Assembly (NCBI RefSeq): GCF_036182465.1
Contig: NZ_CP108081.1
Coordinates: 6,944,001-7,008,000, forward strand
Length of the DNA: 64,000 nt
Reading direction: 5' to 3'
Origin: Streptomyces sp. NBC_00258
GTDB lineage: Bacteria > Actinomycetota > Actinomycetes > Streptomycetales > Streptomycetaceae
A program made the position numbers and the translations under genes. Below are positions 1 to 8,150 of the stretch, in pieces (within the stretch, counting starts at the first letter, position 1; every line of letters starts with the position of its first letter). The notes beneath the pieces were generated by a model. The model made no database searches, was not told the DNA's origin, and saw only the letters and a list, made by a program, of their open reading frames with translations.

Positions 1-134
1 GACTTCGGGTCGTAGATGGGCCCTTTGTGGGATGACGGCGGCGCGGGTTACCAAGGGACCTCGCCCGGTGCGCCGACAGCGCGCCGGGTGTGTCGATGCC
101 CGTCCCCCGATGTCCGTCCCCCGGAGGTAGCCCC

Positions 135-830
135 ATGTCGCAGCGCATCACGTCCCACCTTCCCGGCACGCCCAAGCTCCGTGTCCGGGCGGCCGCCATG
201 GCTCTCGGCCTGGGAGCCTCGGCCGCGCTCGGAGCCGGGGTCGCGGTCGCCGCCGACACCAAGGCGAGCGCCGTCGCGCTGCCGGGCTCCGCCGCCGTCT
301 CGGTGCAGCAGCAGGCCGCCGCGCAGGCCAAGGCCGCCGCTCAGACGAAGGCCAAGAGCAAGACGGCCGCCAAGAAGGCCGCCGCCAAGCCCGTCGCGGC
401 CAAGAAGGCCGCCTCCTGGGTCGACCCCGTCAAGAAGTACAAGCTCTCCGCGAAGTTCGCCCAGGCCGGCAACCTCTGGTCGTCCACCCACTCCGGCCAG
501 GACTTCGCCGTCGCCTCCGGCACACAGGTCGTCGCCGCGCACGGCGGCACCGTGGTGAAGGCCGGCGGCAACGGCGCCGGTGACGGACCCGCGTACGGCA
601 ACGCCGTCGTGATCAAGCACGGCAACGGTACGTACTCGCAGTACGCGCACCTGTCCCGCGTGGACGTGAAGGTCGGCCAGATAGTGAAGACCGGCCAGCG
701 CATCGCCCTGTCCGGCAACACCGGCAACTCCAGCGGGCCGCACCTGCACTTCGAGATCCGCACGAAGGCCAGTTACGGCTCGGCGGTCGACCCGGTCGCC
801 TTCCTGCGCTCGAAGGGCGTGAGCCTCTAA
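135..830 (+). CDS. Secreted M23-family zinc metallopeptidase (LytM type)
   Basis: Predicted exported peptidoglycan endopeptidase of 231 residues. The start is the ATG at 135, because GGAGG lies 8 bases before it and the protein then begins with a basic stretch and a hydrophobic Ala/Leu signal segment (about residues 18-40). A Lys/Ala-rich linker (about 70-105) follows, which may bind the anionic wall. The last 120 residues are an M23 domain: HSGQDFA supplies the first His and Asp zinc ligands, YAHLS lies mid-domain, and PHLHFEIR supplies the HxH pair. All expected ligands are present, so it is probably active. It is a single gene upstream of, and convergent with, the TetR gene. The first 134 bases of the window hold no gene I can support. 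Confidence 0.88.
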   Translation: MSQRITSHLPGTPKLRVRAAAMALGLGASAALGAGVAVAADTKASAVALPGSAAVSVQQQAAAQAKAAAQTKAKSKTAAKKAAAKPVAAKKAASWVDPVKKYKLSAKFAQAGNLWSSTHSGQDFAVASGTQVVAAHGGTVVKAGGNGAGDGPAYGNAVVIKHGNGTYSQYAHLSRVDVKVGQIVKTGQRIALSGNTGNSSGPHLHFEIRTKASYGSAVDPVAFLRSKGVSL

Positions 831-864
831 GGGCGCCTGGGGCTCACGGTTGGGAGTCCAGGGC

Positions 865-1452
865 TCAGAGTGACCCGGAAGCGCCGGCGTGTGCCCGCGT
901 GACCAGATCGATGGCGACCTCCAGGACGGCCTTCCGCTTGTCCTCGGGGTCGCCTTCGATGTCCTTGAGGGCGAACATCCCGGCGTGCATCGTGAACAGG
1001 GCGCTCACGCAACGGACCTGATCCGTCAGCGCGGCGTCCGACTCCCTGATGATGTCCAGCATCCCGAGCATGCGGTCCTTGAAGGAGTCGCCGATGCTCA
1101 GCTCGCGGATCGTGGCCTGGTTCTCCTGTACGAAGCGGAAGAGGGGGGCCGCGTCGGTGAGCGCCAGGCTGTAGCGGCTCAGCAGCTCCTGCTTGGTCTC
1201 CAGGGTGTGCGGCTGCCCCTTGCCCCACTCGATCAGCTCGTCCATCGGCCTCGTCAGGTCCTGGAAGAGGCTGATGAGGATGTCTTCCTTGGTCTTGAAG
1301 TGGTAGTAGAGCGCCGCCTTGGTGACGTCCAGCCGTTCGGCGATCTCCCGCAGTGACGTCTTCTCGTAACCCTGCTCGGCGAAGAGTTCGATGGCCACGT
1401 CCTGGATGCGCTGACGGGTGTCCCCGCGCCGCCGCTGCCTGCTGCCGCCCAT
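865..1452 (-). CDS. TetR-family transcriptional repressor
   Basis: 195-residue regulator. The N-terminal helix-turn-helix (about residues 12-58) is typical of TetR: IQDVAIELFAEQGYEKTSL, then AERLDVTKAALYYHFKTKED. The remaining helical part is the usual ligand and dimer domain. The ATG at 1452 has a GGAGC-type ribosome site. It is divergent from the DHA2 exporter, and the shared gap contains a long inverted repeat. The inference is that it represses the exporter, and perhaps itself, until a drug-like ligand binds. The ligand cannot be read from sequence. Confidence 0.88.
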   Translation of the reverse strand: MGGSRQRRRGDTRQRIQDVAIELFAEQGYEKTSLREIAERLDVTKAALYYHFKTKEDILISLFQDLTRPMDELIEWGKGQPHTLETKQELLSRYSLALTDAAPLFRFVQENQATIRELSIGDSFKDRMLGMLDIIRESDAALTDQVRCVSALFTMHAGMFALKDIEGDPEDKRKAVLEVAIDLVTRAHAGASGSL

Positions 1453-1516
1453 CGTGGCTGCTCCTCGTCCTTGTCGTCCCTACGTGTCGTAGGTGCTCGC
1501 CGTAAGGTAAAGAAAA

Positions 1517-1589
1517 ACTTACTTGACGCCCGGCTAGTTACGGGTCTACTTTTCCCCAGTGTAGTCAACTAGCCGGTCGGCAAGTAAGT
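1517..1589. promoter_or_regulatory. Operator-like inverted repeat between tetR and the exporter
   Basis: Arms at 1517-1539 and 1567-1589 are 23-base inverted copies with two mismatches. Each contains ACTTACTTG and CGGCTAGTT, or their complements. A direct repeat of CAAGTAAGT follows at 1581-1589 and 1591-1599. The position between two divergent genes, one of them tetR, fits a repressor operator (inference). Confidence 0.65.
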
Positions 1590-1629
1590 GCAAGTAAGTA
1601 GCAGTGCAGTACCCAGGGGAGTGGGGACA

Positions 1630-3228
1630 GTGGCGGACACCAAGGCGGCTGACGCAGCCGGGGCAGTGGTAGAAGCGGGGGCGGAGACAGGAGCGGAACA
1701 GGGGGCGGCCGAGGTCGAGGGCAAGCAGCCCAGGAGCGTTCGGGTCGTCCTGCTCGCGTTGATGATCGCGATGCTCCTCGCCATGCTCGACAACATGATC
1801 GTCGGCACTGCCATGCCGACCATCGTGGGGGAGCTGGGCGGGCTCGAACACCTGTCGTGGGTCGTCACGGCCTACACGCTCGCGACCGCCGCCTCCACCC
1901 CGATCTGGGGCAAGCTCGGCGACATGTACGGGCGCAAGGGCGTCTTCATGACCTCGATCGTGCTCTTCCTGATCGGGTCGGCCCTGAGCGGAATGGCGCA
2001 GGACATGGGGCAGCTCATCGGGTTCCGGGCGATCCAGGGACTCGGTGCCGGCGGTCTGATGGTCGGTGTCATGGCGATCATCGGGGACCTGATTCCGCCG
2101 CGGGAGCGCGGCAAGTACCAGGGCATGATGGCCGGCGTGATGGCCCTCGCCATGATCGGCGGGCCGCTGGTCGGCGGCACCATCACCGACCACTGGGGCT
2201 GGCGCTGGTCCTTCTACATCAACCTGCCGCTCGGTGTCGTCGCGCTGATCGCCATCAGTGCCGTACTGCATCTGCCCCGGAAGCGGGCGCAGGCGCGGAT
2301 CGACTACCTCGGGGCCGGGCTGCTCACCGTGGGCATCACCTCGATCGTGCTGGTCACCACCTGGGGCGGGAGCGAGTACGCCTGGGGCTCCGCCATGATC
2401 ATGGAGCTGATCGGGATCGGGGTCGCGGCGCTCGTCGGGTTCCTGTTCTGGCAGACCAAGGCAGCCGCGCCGGTCGTGCCGCTGCACATCTTCCGGAGCG
2501 GCAACTTCTCGCTGATGTCCGTCATCGGTTTCATCGCCGGGTTCGTGATGTTCGGCGCGGTGCTGTTCCTGCCGCTCTACCAGCAGTCCGTGCAGGGCGC
2601 GTCCGCGACCAACTCCGGGTTGCTGCTGCTGCCGATGCTCGGCGCGATGCTCGTCACCTCGATGGTCGCCGGGCGGGTCACCACCAACACCGGGCACTAC
2701 AAGGCCTTCCCGATCGTGGGCAGCGCGCTGATGGCGGTCGGGCTGTACCTGCTGTCGCTCATGGACACGGATACGTCGCGACTGACGTCCGGGGTGTACA
2801 TGGCCGTGGTCGGTGCCGGGATGGGCTGCCTGATGCAGATCACCATGCTGGTCTCGCAGAACAGCGTCGAGATGAAGGACATGGGCGTCGCGTCGTCCAC
2901 CACCACGCTGTTCCGTACGCTCGGGTCGTCCTTCGGGGTCGCGATCATGGGCGCGCTCTTCAACAACCGGGTCCAGGACGTGATGACCGAGCGGGCCGGG
3001 GCGCTGGGCTCGAAGGTCACCGAGCAGTCGGCCCAACTGGACGCGGCGAGCCTCGCGAAGCTGCCGGTCGCTGCGCGCGAGGCGTACCAGCACGCGGTGT
3101 CCTCCGGTACGCACTCGGCGTTCCTCCTCGGAGCGGCGGTCGCCGTCGTTGCCCTGATCGCGGCGGTGTTCGTGAAGGAGGTTCCGCTGAGGGGCGGTTC
3201 GGCGCCGACGCCGACCGAGACGGTCTGA
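1630..3228 (+). CDS. DHA2-family MFS drug:proton antiporter (EmrB/QacA type)
   Basis: 532-residue integral membrane exporter with about 14 hydrophobic segments after a charged 40-residue cytoplasmic head. The TM1 motif LDNMIVGTAMPTI and the motif C-like AMIGGPLVGGTI are typical of drug-extruding DHA2 proteins. LGDMYGRKGVF is the motif A loop. The GTG at 1630 is preferred because AGGGGAGTGGGG precedes it. An upstream in-frame GTG at 1588 lies inside the operator repeat. The gene is divergent from tetR and probably controlled by it. The substrate is unknown; such pumps export lipophilic cations, antibiotics or dyes. Confidence 0.88.
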   Translation: MADTKAADAAGAVVEAGAETGAEQGAAEVEGKQPRSVRVVLLALMIAMLLAMLDNMIVGTAMPTIVGELGGLEHLSWVVTAYTLATAASTPIWGKLGDMYGRKGVFMTSIVLFLIGSALSGMAQDMGQLIGFRAIQGLGAGGLMVGVMAIIGDLIPPRERGKYQGMMAGVMALAMIGGPLVGGTITDHWGWRWSFYINLPLGVVALIAISAVLHLPRKRAQARIDYLGAGLLTVGITSIVLVTTWGGSEYAWGSAMIMELIGIGVAALVGFLFWQTKAAAPVVPLHIFRSGNFSLMSVIGFIAGFVMFGAVLFLPLYQQSVQGASATNSGLLLLPMLGAMLVTSMVAGRVTTNTGHYKAFPIVGSALMAVGLYLLSLMDTDTSRLTSGVYMAVVGAGMGCLMQITMLVSQNSVEMKDMGVASSTTTLFRTLGSSFGVAIMGALFNNRVQDVMTERAGALGSKVTEQSAQLDAASLAKLPVAAREAYQHAVSSGTHSAFLLGAAVAVVALIAAVFVKEVPLRGGSAPTPTETV

Positions 3229-3271
3229 GTATCCGTTGATGGCGGGGCTTGCGTTGTGTGTTTGCTGCGGG

Positions 3272-3407
3272 CCGGTGGGGGCTGGTCGCGCAGTTCCCGC
3301 GCCCCTTAAAGGCAAGGGCTACCGCCCCTCAAAGACGAAAGGCCGGGGCGGTAGCCCTGGCCTTTGTCTTTAGGGGCGCGGGGAACTGCGCGACCAGCCC
3401 CCACCGG
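3272..3407. repeat. Fold-back pair of family A repeats between convergent genes
   Basis: Two inverted family A copies (3272-3306 and 3372-3407) flank an inner inverted pair, GGGCTACCGCCCC at 3316-3328 and its complement at 3345-3357. The whole 136 bases can fold into one long hairpin. It sits between the 3' ends of the exporter and cseC, so it could end transcription in both directions (inference). Confidence 0.8.
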
Positions 3408-3453
3408 ACCGGCGGATACGGACGGCCCGTGGATGTCGGACGACCCGCGGGTG

Positions 3454-4767
3454 CTAAGGAAGCATCGGGAAACTTCCCGTGTTCGTCGGCGCATGTTCAG
3501 GCAGCCACAGCACGGCGACCGCCCCCTCGACCGGCCCCAGCCCCGCATCGAGCCCCACATTGCGGAAGGTCAGCCGCGCACCGAGCACCCGCGCCTGCCC
3601 CGCCGCGATGGTGAGGCCGAGCCCGTGACCGTGCCCCGCCCGGTCGCTGCTGCCCGTGCGGAAGCGGCTCGGCCCCTCGGCGAGCAGGTCCGCGGGGAAG
3701 CCGGGCCCGTGATCGCGGACCCGGATGACCCGCCCCTCGACGGAGATCTCGATGGGGGGCTTGCCGTGCTTGGCGGCATTGGCGATGAGGTTGCCGACAA
3801 CCCGCTCCAGACGCCGCGGATCCGTGGTGACCAACGACTCGTGCACCACCCGGACCTCGATGTCCGGATGCGTCGAGGCGACCCGCCGGCTGATGAACTC
3901 GCCGAGGTTGATGTCCTGCAACTCGGCCCGCTCGGACGCCCCGTCGAGCCGCGCCACCTCCAGCACGTCCTCCACGAGCGTGCGCATCGCCTGGGCCCGG
4001 TCCCTGACCAGCTCGGACGGCCGCCCCGGCGGCAGGAGTTCGGCCGCGGTGAGCAGCCCGGTCACCGGCGTGCGCAACTCGTGCGCGATGTCCGCGGTGA
4101 CCCGCCGCTCGGCCTCGTACCGCTGCTTCAGTGCGTCCGCCATGGCGTCCACCGCGTGCGCGAGGTCGTCGGTCTCGTCCCGTACGACACCGCCGATGGC
4201 GTCCCGCACCCGCACATCGCTCTGCCGCTGCGCGACCAGGTTCGCGGCACTGGCGGCCTTGCGGAGGCGGCCGGAGAGCTGGCCGCCGACCAGCACGCCG
4301 AGGGCGCAGCCACCGAAGATGACCGCGATCGAACCGATGAGCAGGGCCTGGTCGAGGTCCGCCATGACGTTGGCGCTGCGGTCCGTGAAACGGGTGTGCA
4401 GCGACAGGGTCCGGCCATCCCGCATCGGCATGGCAGCCCAGATGTCGGGCACCCCGTCGGCGTTGTCCTGCACGAAGGTGGCCCGCCGTTCGGCCTTGAC
4501 CTTGCGCAGCAGCTCCTGAGGTATGTCCGGATCGTCCACCCTGGTGCCCAGCCGGGCCGCCCCGCTGGAGGTGTCGTAGTACCGCGCCGCGATCTGCAGC
4601 CGCTCGTCCTGCACATCGCGGGCGTTGTCCAGCATGGTGACCCAGGCGGCGTTGTGCACGACGATGCTGAGCACCAGCGCCACCAGTGCGCTGACCAGCG
4701 CGATCGCCGCACTCAGCTTCCAGCGCAGCCCGATCCGCAGCCCTCTGGGCCGCACCGGGAGCCTCAT
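3454..4767 (-). CDS. cseC: Sensor histidine kinase CseC
   Basis: 437-residue membrane kinase. TM1 is near residues 12-34, an extracytoplasmic loop of about 105 residues follows, then TM2 with a HAMP segment. The H box is ADIAHELRTPVTGL, the N box VVGNLIANAAKHG, and the ATP-lid glycine motifs are DHGPGFP and GHGLGL. The start ATG at 4767 overlaps the cseB stop as ATGA, so the two are translationally coupled. In S. coelicolor, CseC responds to cell-wall damage and phosphorylates CseB, which turns on sigE. Gene order and sequence support the same role here. Confidence 0.93.
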   Translation of the reverse strand: MRLPVRPRGLRIGLRWKLSAAIALVSALVALVLSIVVHNAAWVTMLDNARDVQDERLQIAARYYDTSSGAARLGTRVDDPDIPQELLRKVKAERRATFVQDNADGVPDIWAAMPMRDGRTLSLHTRFTDRSANVMADLDQALLIGSIAVIFGGCALGVLVGGQLSGRLRKAASAANLVAQRQSDVRVRDAIGGVVRDETDDLAHAVDAMADALKQRYEAERRVTADIAHELRTPVTGLLTAAELLPPGRPSELVRDRAQAMRTLVEDVLEVARLDGASERAELQDINLGEFISRRVASTHPDIEVRVVHESLVTTDPRRLERVVGNLIANAAKHGKPPIEISVEGRVIRVRDHGPGFPADLLAEGPSRFRTGSSDRAGHGHGLGLTIAAGQARVLGARLTFRNVGLDAGLGPVEGAVAVLWLPEHAPTNTGSFPMLP

Positions 4768-5489
4768 CCCTTGAGCTTGTAGCCGAAGCCGCGGACCGTC
4801 TCGATCCGGTCCTGGCCGATCTTCGTACGCAGCCGCTGCACATGGACGTCGACGACGCGGGTGTCGCCGCCCCAGCCGTAGTCCCACACCCGCTCCAGGA
4901 GCTTGTCGCGCGACAGGACCGTGCCCGGCGCCGACGAGAACTCCAGGAGCAGCCGCATCTCGGTGGGCGTCAGCGCCACCGGCGTACCGCCCCTGCGCAC
5001 CTCCATGCCCACGGTGTCGATCTCCAGCTCGCCGTCACCGTCCCCGAAGGACAGCACGCCATCGGCGGGGACGGACGGACCGCCCTCGGAGTCGGCCGCG
5101 GACCGCGGCCCGCTCGCGTGCCCGAAGCGCCGCAGCACGGCACGGATCCGCGCGACGAGGACGGCCCCGTCGAAGGGTTTCGTCACGTAGTCGTCGGCGC
5201 CCGCCTCCAGGCCCAGGACGACGTCGATCGAGTCGGCGCGGGCCGACAGCATGATCACGGGCACGGTCGACTCGTCCCGGATCCGACGGCACAGCGACAC
5301 ACCGTCGAGCCCCGGCACCATCACGTCGAGGAGCGCGATGTCGGGCCGGTCGCTGCGGAACGCCTCCAGCCCCGACAGACCGTCGGGCATCGCGGTGACC
5401 ACGAAGCCGTCGCGCTCCAGCGCGAGTTGGGTGGCCTCGCGGATGACGTCGTCGTCCTCAACGAACAGGACGTGGGTCTGCTCTGTCAT
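4764..5489 (-). CDS. cseB: Response regulator CseB (OmpR/PhoB type)
   Basis: 241 residues. The receiver domain (1-120) has the acidic pocket EDDD at 11-14, phospho-acceptor Asp55 in LLDVMVPG, and the conserved Lys in VTKPF. A short linker leads to a winged-helix DNA-binding domain containing LTPTEMRLLLEF and a C-terminal RVVDVHVQRLRTKIG segment. It is the third gene of sigE-cseA-cseB-cseC. In the known system, phospho-CseB activates the sigE promoter, making a loop with the sigma factor it is co-transcribed with. Confidence 0.94.
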   Translation of the reverse strand: MTEQTHVLFVEDDDVIREATQLALERDGFVVTAMPDGLSGLEAFRSDRPDIALLDVMVPGLDGVSLCRRIRDESTVPVIMLSARADSIDVVLGLEAGADDYVTKPFDGAVLVARIRAVLRRFGHASGPRSAADSEGGPSVPADGVLSFGDGDGELEIDTVGMEVRRGGTPVALTPTEMRLLLEFSSAPGTVLSRDKLLERVWDYGWGGDTRVVDVHVQRLRTKIGQDRIETVRGFGYKLKG

Positions 5490-5540
5490 CCGGTGCTCTC
5501 AGTTTCTCGGTCGGTCGGGTCGGTTGCGGAAGTGGCCGGT

Positions 5541-6191
5541 CTAGTTCTCGGTCGGGACCGGCGTCTCGCCGCCCGCCACCTTGCTGTAGTCGTTCGTCGT
5601 CCTGGCCCGCTCCGCGAAGCGGTTCGCCGTCCAGCGGTACGTGATGACCTGCTCGCCTGACGGATACTCCAGCGAGTCGCCCTTCCCGTACACCTGCTGG
5701 GTGACCACCAGGTCGCCCCGGTCGATCTCCGCGTAGACCGGGGGTTCCTCGGCCCGGAAGACATTCTTGTACGCGTCGCCGTCCTCGCGATACACGTACG
5801 AGCCGACGCCGACCGCGTCGCCGCAGGTCATCACGTTGACCAGGACGTCGTCCGCGGTCCCGCCGGTGAGTTTTCCGTACGACACGTCGACCGGGTACTC
5901 GTCGCCGAAGCAGGGCTTCAGGTCGCGCTTGACCGCCGCGCTGACACCCGGGTCGGCCCGGACGAGCCTGATGGCGTCCGCGCGTTCCTTGGTGGGGGAG
6001 GCGGAGGGGGTGCCGGCCTCCACGGCGCCCGCGGACACCGAGTCGGAAGCCGGGCCCTCGTCACGGGCGCCGGTGCCGCCCGTGCCGCAGGCGGACACCA
6101 AAAGGCCGAGGGCGGCGAGCACGGCCACTGCCGTGATCACCGCCTTCAAGGCCCCACCGGGCCGTGGAACCGTCGTGCCTAGGCCGCGCAA
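5541..6191 (-). CDS. cseA: Lipoprotein CseA, negative modulator of the SigE system
   Basis: 216 residues with a lipoprotein signal: a hydrophobic stretch at about 16-34 ends in LLVSAC, so Cys would be lipidated outside the membrane. The rest is a soluble domain of no recognised fold. The likely start is TTG at 6191, with GGAGCGGGAG just before it, overlapping the sigE 3' end by 13 bases. In S. coelicolor, CseA loss raises sigE expression, so it is taken to dampen CseC signalling. The call rests on position between sigE and cseB plus the lipobox. Confidence 0.88.
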   Translation of the reverse strand: MRGLGTTVPRPGGALKAVITAVAVLAALGLLVSACGTGGTGARDEGPASDSVSAGAVEAGTPSASPTKERADAIRLVRADPGVSAAVKRDLKPCFGDEYPVDVSYGKLTGGTADDVLVNVMTCGDAVGVGSYVYREDGDAYKNVFRAEEPPVYAEIDRGDLVVTQQVYGKGDSLEYPSGEQVITYRWTANRFAERARTTNDYSKVAGGETPVPTEN

Positions 6192-6736
6192 CGCTCCCGC
6201 TCCTCACGCTCCGGCACACCCGCGCCGAACTGGTCGCGTTCGTCGGACGCCCGGCGCTCCAGCTCCTCGCGGAGCCGGGCGAGCGCCCGGTGCAGTGTGC
6301 TCTTGACCGTGCCGGCCGACATGCCGAGGGCGGCGGCGGTCTCCTCCGTGGACATCTGCTCCCAGTGTCGCAGCACGACGACACTGCGTTGCTTCGGAGC
6401 GAGCACCTTCATGATGTCCATCAGGAGCGCGCGGTCGGCGTGCTGCTCGGTGGAGTCGTCCACGCTCGCGTCCGGCAGCTGCTCGGTGGGGACCTCCTCC
6501 AGCTTGCGGGCCCGCCACCACTCCGTACGCGTGTTGATCATGACTCGGCGCAGATAGGCGTCGGCGAGACGCTTGTCGGCGATGCCGTCCCAGCGGCCGT
6601 ACGTGCGGACCAGCGCGGTCTGCAGGAGGTCCTGGGCGTCGACCGGGTCGGGGACCAGGCGGCGTGCGCTGCGCAGCAGCGCGTCCTGCCGGGTGCGTAC
6701 GTACTCTTCGAACTCGAGCACCTCGCCATGCGCCAT
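6179..6736 (-). CDS. sigE: ECF sigma factor SigE (cell-envelope stress)
   Basis: 185-residue ECF sigma factor. Region 2 includes LLRSARRLVPDPVDAQDLLQ and YLRRVMINT. Region 4 includes LAPKQRSVVVLRHWEQMS and the helix-turn-helix ALGMSAGTVKSTLHRALARL. The ATG at 6736 has GGAGG 8 bases upstream. It heads the operon with cseA, cseB and cseC. No anti-sigma gene is present, which fits the known system, where SigE level is set by transcription via CseB/CseC. SigE drives cell-wall and envelope genes. Confidence 0.95.
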   Translation of the reverse strand: MAHGEVLEFEEYVRTRQDALLRSARRLVPDPVDAQDLLQTALVRTYGRWDGIADKRLADAYLRRVMINTRTEWWRARKLEEVPTEQLPDASVDDSTEQHADRALLMDIMKVLAPKQRSVVVLRHWEQMSTEETAAALGMSAGTVKSTLHRALARLREELERRASDERDQFGAGVPEREERERCAA

Positions 6737-6791
6737 TCCAACCGCCTCCGTCCCCGTTTTCCGACCTGCGTGCTGCCGGTTGTCCGTTGCC

Positions 6792-6819
6792 TGCCGTACC
6801 GCTGGTCCGCGGTACGGCA
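6792..6819. promoter_or_regulatory. Inverted repeat upstream of sigE
   Basis: A perfect 11-base inverted repeat with arms TGCCGTACCGC and GCGGTACGGCA and a 6-base loop, 56-83 bases before the sigE start. It could be a hairpin in the sigE leader or a protein-binding site. I cannot choose between these. Confidence 0.5.
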
Positions 6820-7007
6820 CTGAAGTTACGGAGCGGTTGTCACGGGGCTGTCCGAACGAGCCTGCGGGAAGCGCTCGGCTGTCCGTCGGTTGTGTAACGG
6901 AAGTAGGGGATGGGTAAAGCGAGGCGCCGACTGGGGTGGTTATGGGGCGGTTTGCCTGCCGGGAGGTGTCAAGACGAACTGTCACGGACCCCGGTGGAAC
7001 CTGTGAG

Positions 7008-7937
7008 TCAGCTCAGCGGGAGCCGGTACAGACCGCCCGCGAGGGGCTCGGCCAGACCGTCGGCGACCAGCCCGTCCAGGGCCCGGGCGCGCTGGACCGG
7101 CTCGTCCCACACCCGGTCCAGGACCGACTGCGGGACCGGCGCCACCGCCTCGCGCAGCACGGCGAGCAGCCGGCCGCGCACCTGCCGGTCCGTGCCCGCG
7201 TACGTCTGCCCGCGCCGCGGCGGCCCCTCGTGCGCGGGCTTGCCCCCCAGCCGCCACGCGCACTGGGCCGCGATCGGGCAGCGCACGCAACTCTCGTTCT
7301 TCGCCGTGCAGACGAGTGCGCCGAGTTCCATGGACGCGGCGGCCCAGAGCGAGGCCGTGCGCTCGTCGTCGGGCAACAGGGCGCGCGCGAGCTTGCGTTC
7401 GGCGGCGGTCGTGGCGTTCGGCGGGTACTGGACACCGGTGACGGCCCGCGCGAACACGCGCCGCACGTTCGTGTCGAGCACGGCGTGCCGCTGCCCGTAC
7501 GCGAAGGAGGCGACGGCGGCCGCCGTGTACTCGCCGATACCGGGCAGCGCGAGCAACTGGGCGTGCTCGGTGGGTACGTCGCCGCCGTGGCGCTCCGTTA
7601 TGGCGACCGCGGCGCCGTGCAGTCGCAGCGCGCGGCGCGGGTAGCCGAGGCGGCCCCAGGCGCGGACGGCCTCGCCCGGCGCGTCCTCGGCGAGGTCGGC
7701 GGGGCGTGGCCAGCGGGCGAGCCACTGCTCGTACACCGGCAGCACCCGGCTCACCGGCGTCTGCTGCAGCATGAACTCGCTGACCATCACTCCCCACGGT
7801 CCCGCGTCGGCCCGCCGCCATGGCAGGTCGCGCGCGTTGTCCTCGAACCAGTCGATGACAGGGGCGTGCAGGTCGTCGCCGACGGCTTCTTGTGCGTCGG
7901 CCTGGGCGTGGGATGTGGGTTTCGTGGGCGCAGTCAT
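7008..7937 (-). CDS. mutY: A/G-specific adenine DNA glycosylase MutY
   Basis: 309 residues. It removes adenine mispaired with 8-oxoguanine in base-excision repair. The substrate-recognition motif WGVMVSEFMLQQTPV, the helix-hairpin-helix LPGIGEYTAAAV and the catalytic Asp region AVLDTNVRRV are all present. The iron-sulfur loop has Cys spacing C-x6-C-x2-C-x5-C in the stretch CTAKNESCVRCPIAAQC. The C-terminal domain is short, as in many actinobacterial MutY proteins. It lies next to disA and radA, two other genome-integrity genes, but in its own transcription unit. Confidence 0.94.
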   Translation of the reverse strand: MTAPTKPTSHAQADAQEAVGDDLHAPVIDWFEDNARDLPWRRADAGPWGVMVSEFMLQQTPVSRVLPVYEQWLARWPRPADLAEDAPGEAVRAWGRLGYPRRALRLHGAAVAITERHGGDVPTEHAQLLALPGIGEYTAAAVASFAYGQRHAVLDTNVRRVFARAVTGVQYPPNATTAAERKLARALLPDDERTASLWAAASMELGALVCTAKNESCVRCPIAAQCAWRLGGKPAHEGPPRRGQTYAGTDRQVRGRLLAVLREAVAPVPQSVLDRVWDEPVQRARALDGLVADGLAEPLAGGLYRLPLS

Positions 7938-8011
7938 GGCAGGTCCGATCCTCCCATGCGGGGGCGCCTCCGGCGGTTTGGCGGGGCTGCCGTCGTGTGT
8001 TGTCCGCGGGT

Positions 8012-8047
8012 GGGCGGGGGCTTGCCGCGCAGTTCCCCGCGCCCCTT
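8012..8047 (-). repeat. Family A repeat in a divergent promoter gap
   Basis: One copy (GCGCAGTTCCCCGCGCCCCT core) lies between the start codons of mutY and the gene at 8151. Both genes run away from it, so it cannot terminate either. Confidence 0.75.
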
Positions 8048-8150
8048 ACAGGGCGTCCCCGGGACGATGATCTGTAAAAGATGATGGTGTGAGCGGCGGG
8101 TGGGGACAGTGAACTCCCGGATCTCTCGTACAGTTTGCGCCGTGGGATCT

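Noticed and set aside
48..749. Long open frames antisense to the M23 peptidase
   Set aside because: GC-skewed codon shadow of the real gene; composition is His/Gly/Val-rich with no domain, and no ribosome site.
1588..1629. Earlier GTG start for the DHA2 exporter
   Set aside because: It lies within the operator repeat and lacks a ribosome site; the GTG at 1630 has one.
6740..6860. Exact CseB-dependent promoter of sigE
   Set aside because: Several TA-rich words could be the -10 and no clear -35 or CseB site can be chosen by eye.
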